In this document: piece by piece, positions 18,861-26,836 of the stretch
Position numbering within the stretch: the first letter of the stretch is position 1
Layout of the letters: each line of letters opens with the position of its first letter
NCBI RefSeq assembly: GCF_020075495.1
Contig: NZ_JABYQT010000005.1
Location: 124,001 to 188,000, forward strand
Reading direction: 5' to 3'
Origin: Vreelandella aquamarina
GTDB taxonomy: Bacteria; Pseudomonadota; Gammaproteobacteria; Pseudomonadales; Halomonadaceae
Length of the DNA stretch: 64,000 bases
Made by a program: the position numbers and the translations under genes
The notes under the pieces: generated by a model
The model's database searches: none
Told to the model about the DNA's origin: nothing
What the model saw: only the letters and a program-made list of their open reading frames with translations

Positions 18861-20714
18861 CTAGAATTCCGGACCGATGGAGAAATGTATGCGAAAGGCA
18901 TCGTCGTTATCGAAAGGATGCGCTACATCAAAGCGAATCGGCCCTACCGGTGATACCCAGCGAACCCCCACCCCGGCCCCGGTTTTCAGATCATCAGGTG
19001 CCCAGTCATCAAAGGCATCACCGGTATCGATAAAGGTGGCACCCCACCAGTTATCCTTGACGCGTCGCTGGTATTCGAGGCTTGAGGTTATCAACTGCTG
19101 ACCACCGCGCAGTCGCCCTTCTTCATTACGTGGCGAAAGGCTTTCATAGGAGTAGCCGCGCACGCTACGATCGCCGCCTGCGAAAAAGCGCAGCGAGGGC
19201 GGCAGCTTGGAGAAATCATCGGTTTCGATGGCGCCCATGCTCAAGCGTGCCAAGAAACGGTTGTCATTACCTATCGTGCGTATCCACTCGGTATCGCCGG
19301 TTACACGGGTGAACTGGGCATCCGAGCCCCAAGCGCGATCAGAGTACTCCAAAGAAAGCTGTTGGCGGTCCCCCCAGAGGGGAAAGCGCTGAGGGCGAGT
19401 ACGGGTTCTCGACCACTGAATGCCCGGGTAGAACAGCCATACCTGGTCAGCTTCACCGCCTTGGGTGAAGTCTTCATAGGTTGTACGGAAATAGATCGTC
19501 TGTACCCAGTCGTTGTCAAACTGCCAACGCCGCCCAAGCTCGACCCCGGCTTCCAATGATCGGGTATCGCTATCATCAATATTGCGAATACCATACTGGA
19601 GGCGGTAACTGTCGCGCAGCGGGTCCTCCAGGGGGATGTTATAGACCCCCGTGAAACGCTGTTCTGGTGCCGAGAGATACAAGTCGTGGTTCAAGCTATG
19701 GCCATAACTGTTGATCCACGGCTGGTTCCAGCTGAAACGCAGCCGGGGGCCGACATCGGTAGCATAACCGACACCTACCTCGAATTGATGCCGGTCGGCA
19801 GGCTCGACACTCACATCGATTGGCAACTGTGTATCATCTCGCTTGTTGAGCATGAGCACACTGGCGAGTGCTGCGCTGCTGATCAACGGCCGCACGGGTT
19901 GACTGGCGGTCGCTTCAGACCACCAGGGGTCACCGCCGCTCAGGGGCGTGATGGTGAGTTCCTGGGCGGTTTCAAGGCGTGGGCGCACGGTCACGGAGCG
20001 GAACCAGCCGGTTTCGGCCAGACGCTGGTTATAGGTTGCGAGCGATTCAGCTAGATAGGGATCATTGGTTTCATAGGTTTGCATGTTCTGCAAACGCTCG
20101 GGGTCGATATGACTGCCCGTGATATGCGTATTGCCAAACCGGTAGCGGGCACCGCTGTTGAAATCCATGTAGAGCCGCGCGCTTTGCAGGTAAGGCCGTA
20201 CTTCCATGCGCCGATCGGTAAACCCCCAGTCGAAATAGCCGCGTTCGATGGCAAGGCCCGAAAGCTGCGAGCGTAGACTATCCCAGGGGGCATGACGAAG
20301 CGGCTCTCCTTCACGCAGGGGAAAACTATCCAGCGCCTCCTTGAAGGGCGGATCGTTCTTGGCATCGCCTTCAATATTGATCGAAAGCACTTCAATTTCG
20401 ATGCGCGGGCCGGGGTCGATCGTTAATCGGACGGCGGGTTCCAGCTCGACTCTGATATCCGGTTCGTAGTAACCATAAACACGCATGGCTTCCTGGGTTC
20501 GACTGCGGATTTCACCTTCCAGCCGTACATTGGTGTACTGCTCTTCGTCGATACTTTCCAGATAAGCACTGATGTTATCTTCAACGTCACCGCTTACGCC
20601 ATCGATCGCAGCCTCTAACGCCCAGGCGGGCAGTGATACATTGACAGCCCATAATGGCAGCGCGCTAAGACAGACTACACGGGTGGCCATGCGCCATCGC
20701 TGTTGTCTTCCCAT
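18861..20714 (-). CDS. tamA: Translocation and assembly module protein TamA
   Basis: 617-aa Omp85-family outer-membrane barrel. A cleavable signal (about 1-32, ending PLPAWA-like) precedes three POTRA-type domains (about 33-260) and a 16-strand barrel. FFAGGDRSVRGYSYESLSPR is the Omp85 VRGY motif, and the chain ends in a C-terminal aromatic, IHFSIGPEF. Together with TamB it forms TAM. It lies 50 bases after a coiled-coil membrane protein gene and just before tamB. The ribosome binding site is AGGGA. Confidence 0.95.
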   Translation of the reverse strand: MGRQQRWRMATRVVCLSALPLWAVNVSLPAWALEAAIDGVSGDVEDNISAYLESIDEEQYTNVRLEGEIRSRTQEAMRVYGYYEPDIRVELEPAVRLTIDPGPRIEIEVLSINIEGDAKNDPPFKEALDSFPLREGEPLRHAPWDSLRSQLSGLAIERGYFDWGFTDRRMEVRPYLQSARLYMDFNSGARYRFGNTHITGSHIDPERLQNMQTYETNDPYLAESLATYNQRLAETGWFRSVTVRPRLETAQELTITPLSGGDPWWSEATASQPVRPLISSAALASVLMLNKRDDTQLPIDVSVEPADRHQFEVGVGYATDVGPRLRFSWNQPWINSYGHSLNHDLYLSAPEQRFTGVYNIPLEDPLRDSYRLQYGIRNIDDSDTRSLEAGVELGRRWQFDNDWVQTIYFRTTYEDFTQGGEADQVWLFYPGIQWSRTRTRPQRFPLWGDRQQLSLEYSDRAWGSDAQFTRVTGDTEWIRTIGNDNRFLARLSMGAIETDDFSKLPPSLRFFAGGDRSVRGYSYESLSPRNEEGRLRGGQQLITSSLEYQRRVKDNWWGATFIDTGDAFDDWAPDDLKTGAGVGVRWVSPVGPIRFDVAHPFDNDDAFRIHFSIGPEF

Positions 20715-20764
20715 ACATTCAATCCCTAAAATTCAGCGATCATGGCTGTTCTGGTCGTTCAAGA

Positions 20765-21595
20765 TTATCTGAGCATCTCGATCTGGGCGCTAAACGCCAA
20801 CTGGGCCTGGCGCAACTGACGAATATCGCTCTCAAGCGCTGCGATGCGTGCGCTCAAGCGTGCCTCGGTTTCCGCCATTTGCTCTTCTTGCGCCGTTGCT
20901 GTCTCTAACTGTAGCGTATTCAGCTCGGTTTCCAGCATATTTAAACGCTCATCAACCTCATCGCTGCGTGTGCTTATTTGCTCTTCCAGCGATTGGCGCA
21001 GAGTGCTCGATGCATTTTCAAGCGAGGCAAGCTGTTGAGAGGTAATCTGCCTCAGGTGCTCAAGCTCTTCAACCAGATTTTGTCTGCCCGAGGTACCGGA
21101 TTGCTCCAGCGCGTTCAGTGAGGTGCCAAGGGCTGCCAGTTGACCGTCACGCAGTTCTGCGCGCTCTTCGAACGCATCCATTCTCTCGCTGACCCGCTCG
21201 AGCGCATCACTGGATCCCTGCTCCTGGTGATCGGTCAGCATTCCGTAGATATCTTCCCGGGTATTGGCCAGGGCGACCGACAGCTGTTCCTGCTCCTGAA
21301 AAAGCGTGGTCATCTGGGCTTGCATGAACGTAATGGTATCCTGGACATCGATATCGTCGGAATCGAGCCTGGCATGAACATTGGAGGCTTCGCCGCTTAT
21401 CCGGTGCAGCTCGCCCAGCAGCCGTTCACGTTCAAGCCAGGCCGCCGCGCACACCGCCGCCAAAAGGGCAAAGAGGATGATGACGGCAAGCCAGAGTGGC
21501 CATACAGCTGGCCCTTTGCGATGACGTAGATGGTGAGCCGTCAAGCTTTGATCAACGTCAGGAACAATGCGTTGGGACGGCGTCGAATCGGGCAT
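20765..21595 (-). CDS. Hypothetical membrane-anchored coiled-coil protein
   Basis: 276-aa protein not assigned to a named family. A basic cytoplasmic N-terminus (HHLRHRKG) precedes one membrane helix (about 31-53, VWPLWLAVIILFALLAAV). The rest is a long, strongly acidic coiled coil with heptad leucines and many Glu/Gln, presumably periplasmic. GAGGAAACCCC before the ATG is a good ribosome binding site. It starts nine bases after the dehydrogenase-like gene and lies 50 bases before tamA, so co-expression with TAM is likely. It could be a structural spacer or a TAM accessory protein; this is inferred from position only. Confidence 0.8.
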   Translation of the reverse strand: MPDSTPSQRIVPDVDQSLTAHHLRHRKGPAVWPLWLAVIILFALLAAVCAAAWLERERLLGELHRISGEASNVHARLDSDDIDVQDTITFMQAQMTTLFQEQEQLSVALANTREDIYGMLTDHQEQGSSDALERVSERMDAFEERAELRDGQLAALGTSLNALEQSGTSGRQNLVEELEHLRQITSQQLASLENASSTLRQSLEEQISTRSDEVDERLNMLETELNTLQLETATAQEEQMAETEARLSARIAALESDIRQLRQAQLAFSAQIEMLR

Positions 21596-21604
21596 GGGGT
21601 TTCC

Positions 21605-22897
21605 TCAAAAAGACGTTGGATCGGCGCGGCGGCCAATACCGCGATATGCAAGCCCGCAGCTGGCAACAAATGCAGGATCGTAGATATTTCTACCGTCCAG
21701 CACCAGTTTAGCGCTCAGCAAGGATGCCAGTCGGTGCCAGTCCGGGTTCCAGTAGGATTTCCATTCGGTCACCAGCATCAGGGCGTCGGCTCCCTCACAG
21801 GCCTGGTAAGGATCCTGGTCGAAGGTCTGCAAGTCCTCCCGGTGGCCCACAACCTGGTGCAAGGCGCCGATGGCTGCTGGATCATGCAGTCTCACCTTGG
21901 CTCCCTGAGCCCAGAGCGCTTCCAGCAGGGTGAGGACCGGCGCATGATCGATACGTGCCGTTCCCGGCTTGAAGGCAGCTCCCCAGATAGCCACGGTCTT
22001 GCCCGAAAGCTCGCCTTCGAAGTGGGCCCACAACTTGCGGAACAGCGTTTCCTTTTTCTGTTCGTTGATGTCCATTACCTGCTCAAGCAGTGCCGAGTAG
22101 CGACCGCTCTTCGACTGAACGTCTGCCAGGCGCATCAAGTCGCGCGAGAAGTTGGGACCGCCAAACCCGCAGCCCGGGTACAGGTATTCAAACCCGATAC
22201 GCGTATCGGCTCCCATGCCTTGGCGCACGTGCTCCACATCTACTCCCAGCGTGTCGGCAAGGCCGGCAATTTCATTCATGTAGCTGATGCGCGTGGCGAG
22301 CATGCCGTTGATGGCAAGCTTGGTAAGCTCGGCTGCACGCCGGGGCATGGGCTGGAACACCTCTTGACGACGATTGAACGCGCGCAGCAGCTCACGTACC
22401 ACCTGCTCGCCCTTGGCATCATCACAGCCAAGCAGCCAGCGTGTTGGCCGGGTGAACGATGCCCAGGCGCGCCCTTCTTCAAGCGTGTCCGGTAGCGCAA
22501 CGCTGCTGTGCTGCGCTTTCATCAGATCGTGCAACCGCTCGGTTTCACCGACCGGGAACGTTGAGTTGTTGACCAGCACGCTGCCGTGCTGAATGGACAA
22601 TGCTGGCGACTGAAGCAACTCGCTGGCCGAATGGCGCTGGGCCGGTGATAGCGCAAGCCAGATGATATCGGCGGTCGTGGCCTCTTCCAGCTTCTCGATC
22701 AGTCTTAGCGTCTTGTCGGCGATGGCCTGCTGTATGTGTGGCATCAGTTCAGGCTCGCGAAGCAGCCAATCGACCTGGGAGAGGCTTTTCCAGGGCGCGC
22801 TTTCATGAGGCAACCATTCGACCTGGTGCCCCACCCAGGCAAGGGCGGCGGCAGCCGTCACGGCACTCAGCTCGCTTCCATAGAGTAATATACGCAT
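21605..22897 (-). CDS. UDP-glucose/GDP-mannose dehydrogenase-like protein lacking the catalytic cysteine
   Basis: 430-aa protein with the three-domain layout of nucleotide-sugar dehydrogenases: N-terminal Rossmann region (about 1-190), middle helical domain (ELTKLAINGMLATRISYMNEIAGLADTLG) and UDP-binding C-terminal domain (VAIWGAAFKPGTARIDHAPVLTLLEAL). The motif that is normally GGSCFPKD is GGPNFSRD here: the catalytic Cys is Asn and the Lys is Arg. The N-terminal GxGxxG is also degenerate (MRILLYGSELSAVTAA). It is therefore probably unable to perform the four-electron oxidation. First gene of the tam block; AAGGAG precedes the ATG. It may be a sugar-nucleotide sensor or a changed-specificity enzyme. 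Confidence 0.82.
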   Translation of the reverse strand: MRILLYGSELSAVTAAAALAWVGHQVEWLPHESAPWKSLSQVDWLLREPELMPHIQQAIADKTLRLIEKLEEATTADIIWLALSPAQRHSASELLQSPALSIQHGSVLVNNSTFPVGETERLHDLMKAQHSSVALPDTLEEGRAWASFTRPTRWLLGCDDAKGEQVVRELLRAFNRRQEVFQPMPRRAAELTKLAINGMLATRISYMNEIAGLADTLGVDVEHVRQGMGADTRIGFEYLYPGCGFGGPNFSRDLMRLADVQSKSGRYSALLEQVMDINEQKKETLFRKLWAHFEGELSGKTVAIWGAAFKPGTARIDHAPVLTLLEALWAQGAKVRLHDPAAIGALHQVVGHREDLQTFDQDPYQACEGADALMLVTEWKSYWNPDWHRLASLLSAKLVLDGRNIYDPAFVASCGLAYRGIGRRADPTSF

Positions 22898-23102
22898 CTA
22901 ACAAGCTCCTTGTGTGTCGGGGAAGCGAGAAGGTATCGCCATAAAATTCATACAATGGTCCTTTTTATGCGTTCTGACCCAGGAGTGGTTAGAATGCCCA
23001 TAATACTGAACGATCGAGTGGATGCCACTCGCCACTTGGCGCTGATAATCAGGCTGGATGGAAATTTCCTTTCCTTTGCTTACCGACCATGGGAGTCAAC
23101 AC

Positions 23103-23846
23103 ATGCAAGCGACACCTCAGGATAGCACTGCAGGACGCTACCAAGACAATGTCGATGTAGCAGAAGTTGCTAAGTTTGAAGCACTTGCTAGCCGCTGGTG
23201 GGATCCGAAAAGTGAATTCAAGCCGCTGCATGATATCAATCCCCTGCGCCTGGACTTCATCGATGCGCGCGCAGGTCTCGCCGGGAAGAAGGTGCTCGAT
23301 GTAGGCTGCGGAGGGGGCATATTGAGTGAGTCCATGGCCCACCGGGGTGCCACGGTTACCGGAATCGATCTGGGTGAGGCGCCGCTGGGGGTTGCCAGGC
23401 TGCATGCCGAAGAGAAAGGTGTGGCTGTAGAGTATCGCAACGTCAGCGTTGAAGCCCTGGCCGCCGAACAGCCGGGCCATTTTGATGTTGTTACCTGCAT
23501 GGAAATGCTTGAACACGTCCCTGATCCGGCCTCGGTGATTCGCGCCTGCTGCGCGCTGGTTCGCCCTGGTGGTTACGTGTTTTTCTCGACGCTTAATCGT
23601 ACGCCCAAATCCTACGCCTTTGCGATTCTCGGCGCGGAGTACGTGCTAAAGCTGCTGCCTCGCGGCACCCACGACTATGCCAAGTTCATTCGGCCATCTG
23701 AAATGGCAGCCTGGTCACGTGATGCCGGCCTGCAGGTACGCGAGCAGACGGGCCTGACCTATAATCCCCTTACCCGCCGCTATCGGCTGGTCGCCAATGA
23801 TGTCTCGGTCAATTACATGATGTACTGCCGCAAGGTGAGTCAATAA
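23103..23846 (+). CDS. ubiG: UbiG, bifunctional ubiquinone-biosynthesis O-methyltransferase
   Basis: 247-aa SAM-dependent methyltransferase performing both O-methylations in ubiquinone synthesis. The family start [29 protein letters not shown], motif [14 protein letters not shown] and EMLEHVPDP are diagnostic. The ATG at 23103 follows GGGAG at proper spacing; an in-frame ATG at 23058 is less likely. Its stop abuts the mupP ATG (TAAATG), so the two are co-transcribed, as in pseudomonads. Confidence 0.97.
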   Translation: MQATPQDSTAGRYQDNVDVAEVAKFEALASRWWDPKSEFKPLHDINPLRLDFIDARAGLAGKKVLDVGCGGGILSESMAHRGATVTGIDLGEAPLGVARLHAEEKGVAVEYRNVSVEALAAEQPGHFDVVTCMEMLEHVPDPASVIRACCALVRPGGYVFFSTLNRTPKSYAFAILGAEYVLKLLPRGTHDYAKFIRPSEMAAWSRDAGLQVREQTGLTYNPLTRRYRLVANDVSVNYMMYCRKVSQ

Positions 23847-24521
23847 ATGGCGACTACCGCTCCGCGTGCCATACTTTTCGACCTTGATGGAACCCTGGTG
23901 GATACCGCACCCGATCTGGCGCGGGCGACCAACGCCTTGCGCATTCACCATGGACTCGTGCCGCTGCCCTATGAACAAATTCGTCGCCAGGTTTCCAACG
24001 GCGGAAGTGCCCTGGTGACGTTGGCGCTGGGACTCGAACATGGCGCCCCCGAACACGACCAGGCACGCCAGTTTCTGCTGGACAGCTATGCCAAGGCGGT
24101 GGCAGTAGATAGCCAGGTATTTCCTCCACTGGATGCGTGGCTTGAAAAGTGGCAAGGCAGCCAGCGGCTGTGGGGAATCGTGACCAACAAGCCCCGCGTA
24201 TACACTGAGCCACTGCTGGATGCGTTGTCGCTACTACCGGGTGCGTTACTCTGTGCAGATGACCTGAGCGTCAAGAAACCCCACCCGGAGCCTTTGTGGG
24301 AAGCCGCTCGGCGCCTAGGCGTTGCGCCCAGCGAGTGCTGGTACGTTGGCGATCACGTTCGCGATATTCAGGCCGCCAAGGCCGCCGGCATGACCGCCGT
24401 TGCCGTTGGCTATGGATATATCAGCGAAGAGGACGATTACCAGCAGTGGCCGGCGGATCTATGGTTTGAAGAGTGTCAGGCGCTGGTAGACACCCTCAAC
24501 GGGTTTCACGACGATGAATAG
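23847..24521 (+). CDS. mupP: N-acetylmuramic acid 6-phosphate phosphatase MupP (HAD family)
   Basis: 224-aa HAD hydrolase with motif I FDLDGTLVDTAPDL, motif II IVTNKP, a Lys in VKKPHPEPL and motif IV YVGDHVRDIQAAKAAGM. It resembles phosphoglycolate phosphatase Gph, but its position directly after ubiG is that of Pseudomonas MupP, which dephosphorylates MurNAc-6-P in the peptidoglycan recycling bypass to UDP-MurNAc. Assignment as MupP rather than Gph rests on that synteny. It starts immediately at the ubiG stop codon. Confidence 0.85.
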   Translation: MATTAPRAILFDLDGTLVDTAPDLARATNALRIHHGLVPLPYEQIRRQVSNGGSALVTLALGLEHGAPEHDQARQFLLDSYAKAVAVDSQVFPPLDAWLEKWQGSQRLWGIVTNKPRVYTEPLLDALSLLPGALLCADDLSVKKPHPEPLWEAARRLGVAPSECWYVGDHVRDIQAAKAAGMTAVAVGYGYISEEDDYQQWPADLWFEECQALVDTLNGFHDDE

Positions 24522-24542
24522 GGTTTCACGAAGATAGTTAGA

Positions 24543-24580
24543 AAAGGCCTGATTGCTCAGGCGCGAAGCCTGAGCAATCA
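24543..24580 (-). terminator. Hairpin terminator between mupP and the SDR gene
   Basis: A 13-base perfect stem, TGATTGCTCAGGC / GCCTGAGCAATCA, with loop GCGAA. On the minus strand it is followed closely by TTTTC, so it mainly serves the yciK-like gene, 10 bases after its stop. It may also block mupP read-through. Confidence 0.75.
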
Positions 24581-24589
24581 TCGCGCATG

Positions 24590-25354
24590 TCAGCGTTGAC
24601 GTGGCGGCTGGGCATCGAATTTCTGCCCGCTCACGCCTGCGCTATCAGGCCCCATCAACCAGAGGTAGGTGGGCATGATCTCTTCGGGTGTACGCAGCGT
24701 TGCGGGATCTTCACCGGGATAGGCACTTTGCCGCATTTGGGTACGCGTAGCGCCTGGGTTCAAAGTATTGACACGCAACTGTGTCTGACTCTCCAGCTCG
24801 TCGGCCAACACCTCGACAAAGCCTTCCGTTGCAAACTTGGAAACTGAGTAGGCACCCCAGTAAGCCCGCCCCTTTCGGCCGACGCTCGATGAGGTGAAAA
24901 TGATCGAGGCATCATCGGCATTTTGCAGAAGCGGCAGCAGGGCCTGAGTCATCCAGATCGGGCCGTTGATGTTGACCTGCATCACCTGATCCCATAGCTC
25001 GGCATCATACTGCTCGAAGGGGGTAATGCGGCCGAGTAGACCGGCATTGTGCAAAAGGCCATCCAGCCGGCCAAACTCTTTATCCATTGTCTTGGCCATT
25101 TCATCGAAATCATGAAGCGTTGCGCCTTCAAAATTGAGCGGGAAGATCGCTGGCTGAGGGCCACCCGCCGCTTCGATTTCATCGTAGACACGCTCGAGTT
25201 TTTCAATGGTGCGACCGAGCAGAATGACCGTTGCGCCATGGCGAGCAAAGCTTAACGCCGCCGCACGGCCGATACCGTCACCCGCTCCGGTTACCAGCAC
25301 AACTCGGTTTTCAAGCAGATCGACAGGCGCTTGATAGTCGATTTTGCAGCTCAT
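24590..25354 (-). CDS. YciK-family short-chain dehydrogenase/reductase
   Basis: 254-aa classical SDR. The cofactor loop is VLVTGAGDGIGRAAALSFARHGA; the catalytic set is Ser in FTSSSVGRKGRAYWGAYSVSKFA with YxxxK. The N-terminal YQAPVDLLENRVVLVTGAGDGIG and RTPEEIMPTYLWLMGPDSAGVSG near the C-terminus are YciK hallmarks; substrate unknown. The ATG at 25354 has AGGA eight bases upstream; the ATG at 25372 does not. In Pseudomonas yciK is collinear with ubiG-mupP; here it is convergent with them, implying a local inversion. Confidence 0.9.
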   Translation of the reverse strand: MSCKIDYQAPVDLLENRVVLVTGAGDGIGRAAALSFARHGATVILLGRTIEKLERVYDEIEAAGGPQPAIFPLNFEGATLHDFDEMAKTMDKEFGRLDGLLHNAGLLGRITPFEQYDAELWDQVMQVNINGPIWMTQALLPLLQNADDASIIFTSSSVGRKGRAYWGAYSVSKFATEGFVEVLADELESQTQLRVNTLNPGATRTQMRQSAYPGEDPATLRTPEEIMPTYLWLMGPDSAGVSGQKFDAQPPRQR

Positions 25355-25387
25355 GCTCTTTCCTGAATTCATGCATCCAATAAATTG

Positions 25388-26185
25388 TCAGCCAGCCGAT
25401 TGGCGAAGAAAGTCACTGGCAAGTCCGGCGGCACTGCTTTGCGGGTAATCATCACGCACCTGCTCGAGCAGTTCCCGGCTCTGCTCGGCTTCCCCCTGGC
25501 GTGCCTTGACGAGTCCCAGCTTGTAGAGAGCATCGGGCACCTTGCTGCTGCCGTTGAACTGTTCGATGACACGGCTAAAGGCCGCATCGGCGTCGCTCAA
25601 CTGCCCTTCTGCTGCATAAAGCTCTCCTAGCCAATAGTGGCCGTTGGCGGCCAGGCTACTATCGGGATGGGCGGCAACGAAGGCTTCAAACGCCTTGATC
25701 GCTTCATCAAAGCGACGCGCCTGCACGTGGGCAAATGCGGCCTGATAATCCGCCTGGGCATCTTCGCTGACGTTACGCGCCGACGGTGCATTCACCACTT
25801 CCTGAGCCGCTTCGGGCTCGACTTGGGGAGTCGCCTGCTCGATCTGAGTGGTCGAGCTGCTGTTCATCAAGCGATCTTCGATATCCAGATACTGCTGCTG
25901 GGATTGACGCTTCAACTGCTCGAGCTGATGGCGAAGCTCTTCGATCTGTCCGCGCAGCTGCTGGATTTCCTGCTGGTGCTCTTCTACCTGGTTAAACAGC
26001 ACGAGATTGCCGCTGGAGGCTTCCTGGCGCTGGGTCTGCTGGTAGAAACCGCTGGAACCGCCTGAAGAGAGGTCTTGGACGAGAGGCTGCTGGGCAACCG
26101 CTACAAGGGGCAATACGGACAGCGGGAGCACCAGGGCTCCCGCACCGCACAGCCTCTCAAAATAGCGTTTGAGACTGTGATTCAT
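25388..26185 (-). CDS. cpoB: Tol-Pal cell division coordinator CpoB (YbgF)
   Basis: 265-aa periplasmic protein. A signal peptide (about 1-31, ending VAVAQQ) precedes an N-terminal trimerising coiled coil (about 60-105, EEHQQEIQQLRGQIEELRHQLE). A C-terminal TPR domain follows (ADYQAAFAHVQARRFDEAIKAFEAF). CpoB tunes peptidoglycan synthesis at the septum together with Tol. It is the last gene of ybgC-tolQRAB-pal-cpoB. GGAG lies before the ATG, just after a strong hairpin in the pal-cpoB gap. Confidence 0.94.
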   Translation of the reverse strand: MNHSLKRYFERLCGAGALVLPLSVLPLVAVAQQPLVQDLSSGGSSGFYQQTQRQEASSGNLVLFNQVEEHQQEIQQLRGQIEELRHQLEQLKRQSQQQYLDIEDRLMNSSSTTQIEQATPQVEPEAAQEVVNAPSARNVSEDAQADYQAAFAHVQARRFDEAIKAFEAFVAAHPDSSLAANGHYWLGELYAAEGQLSDADAAFSRVIEQFNGSSKVPDALYKLGLVKARQGEAEQSRELLEQVRDDYPQSSAAGLASDFLRQSAG

Positions 26186-26197
26186 GACAACTCCATG

Positions 26198-26234
26198 GAT
26201 AACGCCGGCGTGCTCTGGGCACGCCGGCGTTATC
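26198..26234. repeat. Strong hairpin in the pal-cpoB intergenic region
   Basis: A perfect 16-base inverted repeat, GATAACGCCGGCGTGC / GCACGCCGGCGTTATC, with a five-base loop. There is no following T run, so it is not a classical terminator. It ends about 13 bases before the cpoB ATG, almost touching its ribosome binding site. It could lower cpoB relative to pal expression or protect the 3' end of pal mRNA. Confidence 0.7.
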
Positions 26235-26249
26235 AGTAGCTAGATACGA

Positions 26250-26795
26250 TCAATAGTTGAACACGACGCGACGGTTCTGTGAGTAGGCGCTTTCACTCTG
26301 ACCGCTGGCAGCCGGACGCTCTTCACCGTAGCTCACCACGCTCATTTGCGAGGGAGATACGCCTTGAATGTTCAAGAAACGCTGAACCGCACGGGCACGA
26401 CGCTCGCCCAAGGCCATGTTGTACTCACGGGTACCGCGCTCATCGGTATGACCATGCAGTACGACTTTGGCATTGGGGTTGGCACGCAGGTAGCGGGCAT
26501 GAGCCATGACCGCAGACTCGTATTCGCGCTTGATGCTGTCGCGATCGTAATCAAAGTAGATGGTACGCACTTCAGGAATACGCGAATCCGCCTGCTGGCC
26601 CGCACCTGAGCCTGAGCCGGTAGTGGAACCATACTGGCCGCCAGTACCAGCACCTGATGTGCCCGCACCCATGCTGCTGCCATTCTGGCTTCCATAAGAA
26701 TCGCCATCCTGGGTTCCGCCGGTGCTGGAACAGCCCGCGATCACAACGATGGATAACGCTACTGCCAATGAGCGAGCCAACGGCTTAAGTTGCAT
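26250..26795 (-). CDS. pal: Peptidoglycan-associated lipoprotein Pal
   Basis: 181-aa outer-membrane lipoprotein. The signal ends VVIAGC with lipidated Cys22. A Gly/Ser-rich linker follows, then an OmpA-like peptidoglycan-binding domain (VVLHGHTDERGTREYNMALGERRARAVQRFL, then SVVSYGEERP). It anchors the outer membrane to the wall and is engaged by TolB. The ATG at 26795 has AAGGAG eight bases upstream; the longer frame to 26858 has no signal logic. It lies 41 bases downstream of tolB. Confidence 0.97.
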   Translation of the reverse strand: MQLKPLARSLAVALSIVVIAGCSSTGGTQDGDSYGSQNGSSMGAGTSGAGTGGQYGSTTGSGSGAGQQADSRIPEVRTIYFDYDRDSIKREYESAVMAHARYLRANPNAKVVLHGHTDERGTREYNMALGERRARAVQRFLNIQGVSPSQMSVVSYGEERPAASGQSESAYSQNRRVVFNY

Positions 26796-26836
26796 AATCA
26801 GACTCCTTGCCTGAAAGAAATAATTGCCATTTATCA

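Noticed and set aside
21530-22495. 321-codon plus-strand frame opposite the dehydrogenase-like gene
   Set aside because: Shadow frame; the minus-strand product has recognisable family domains and a good ribosome binding site.
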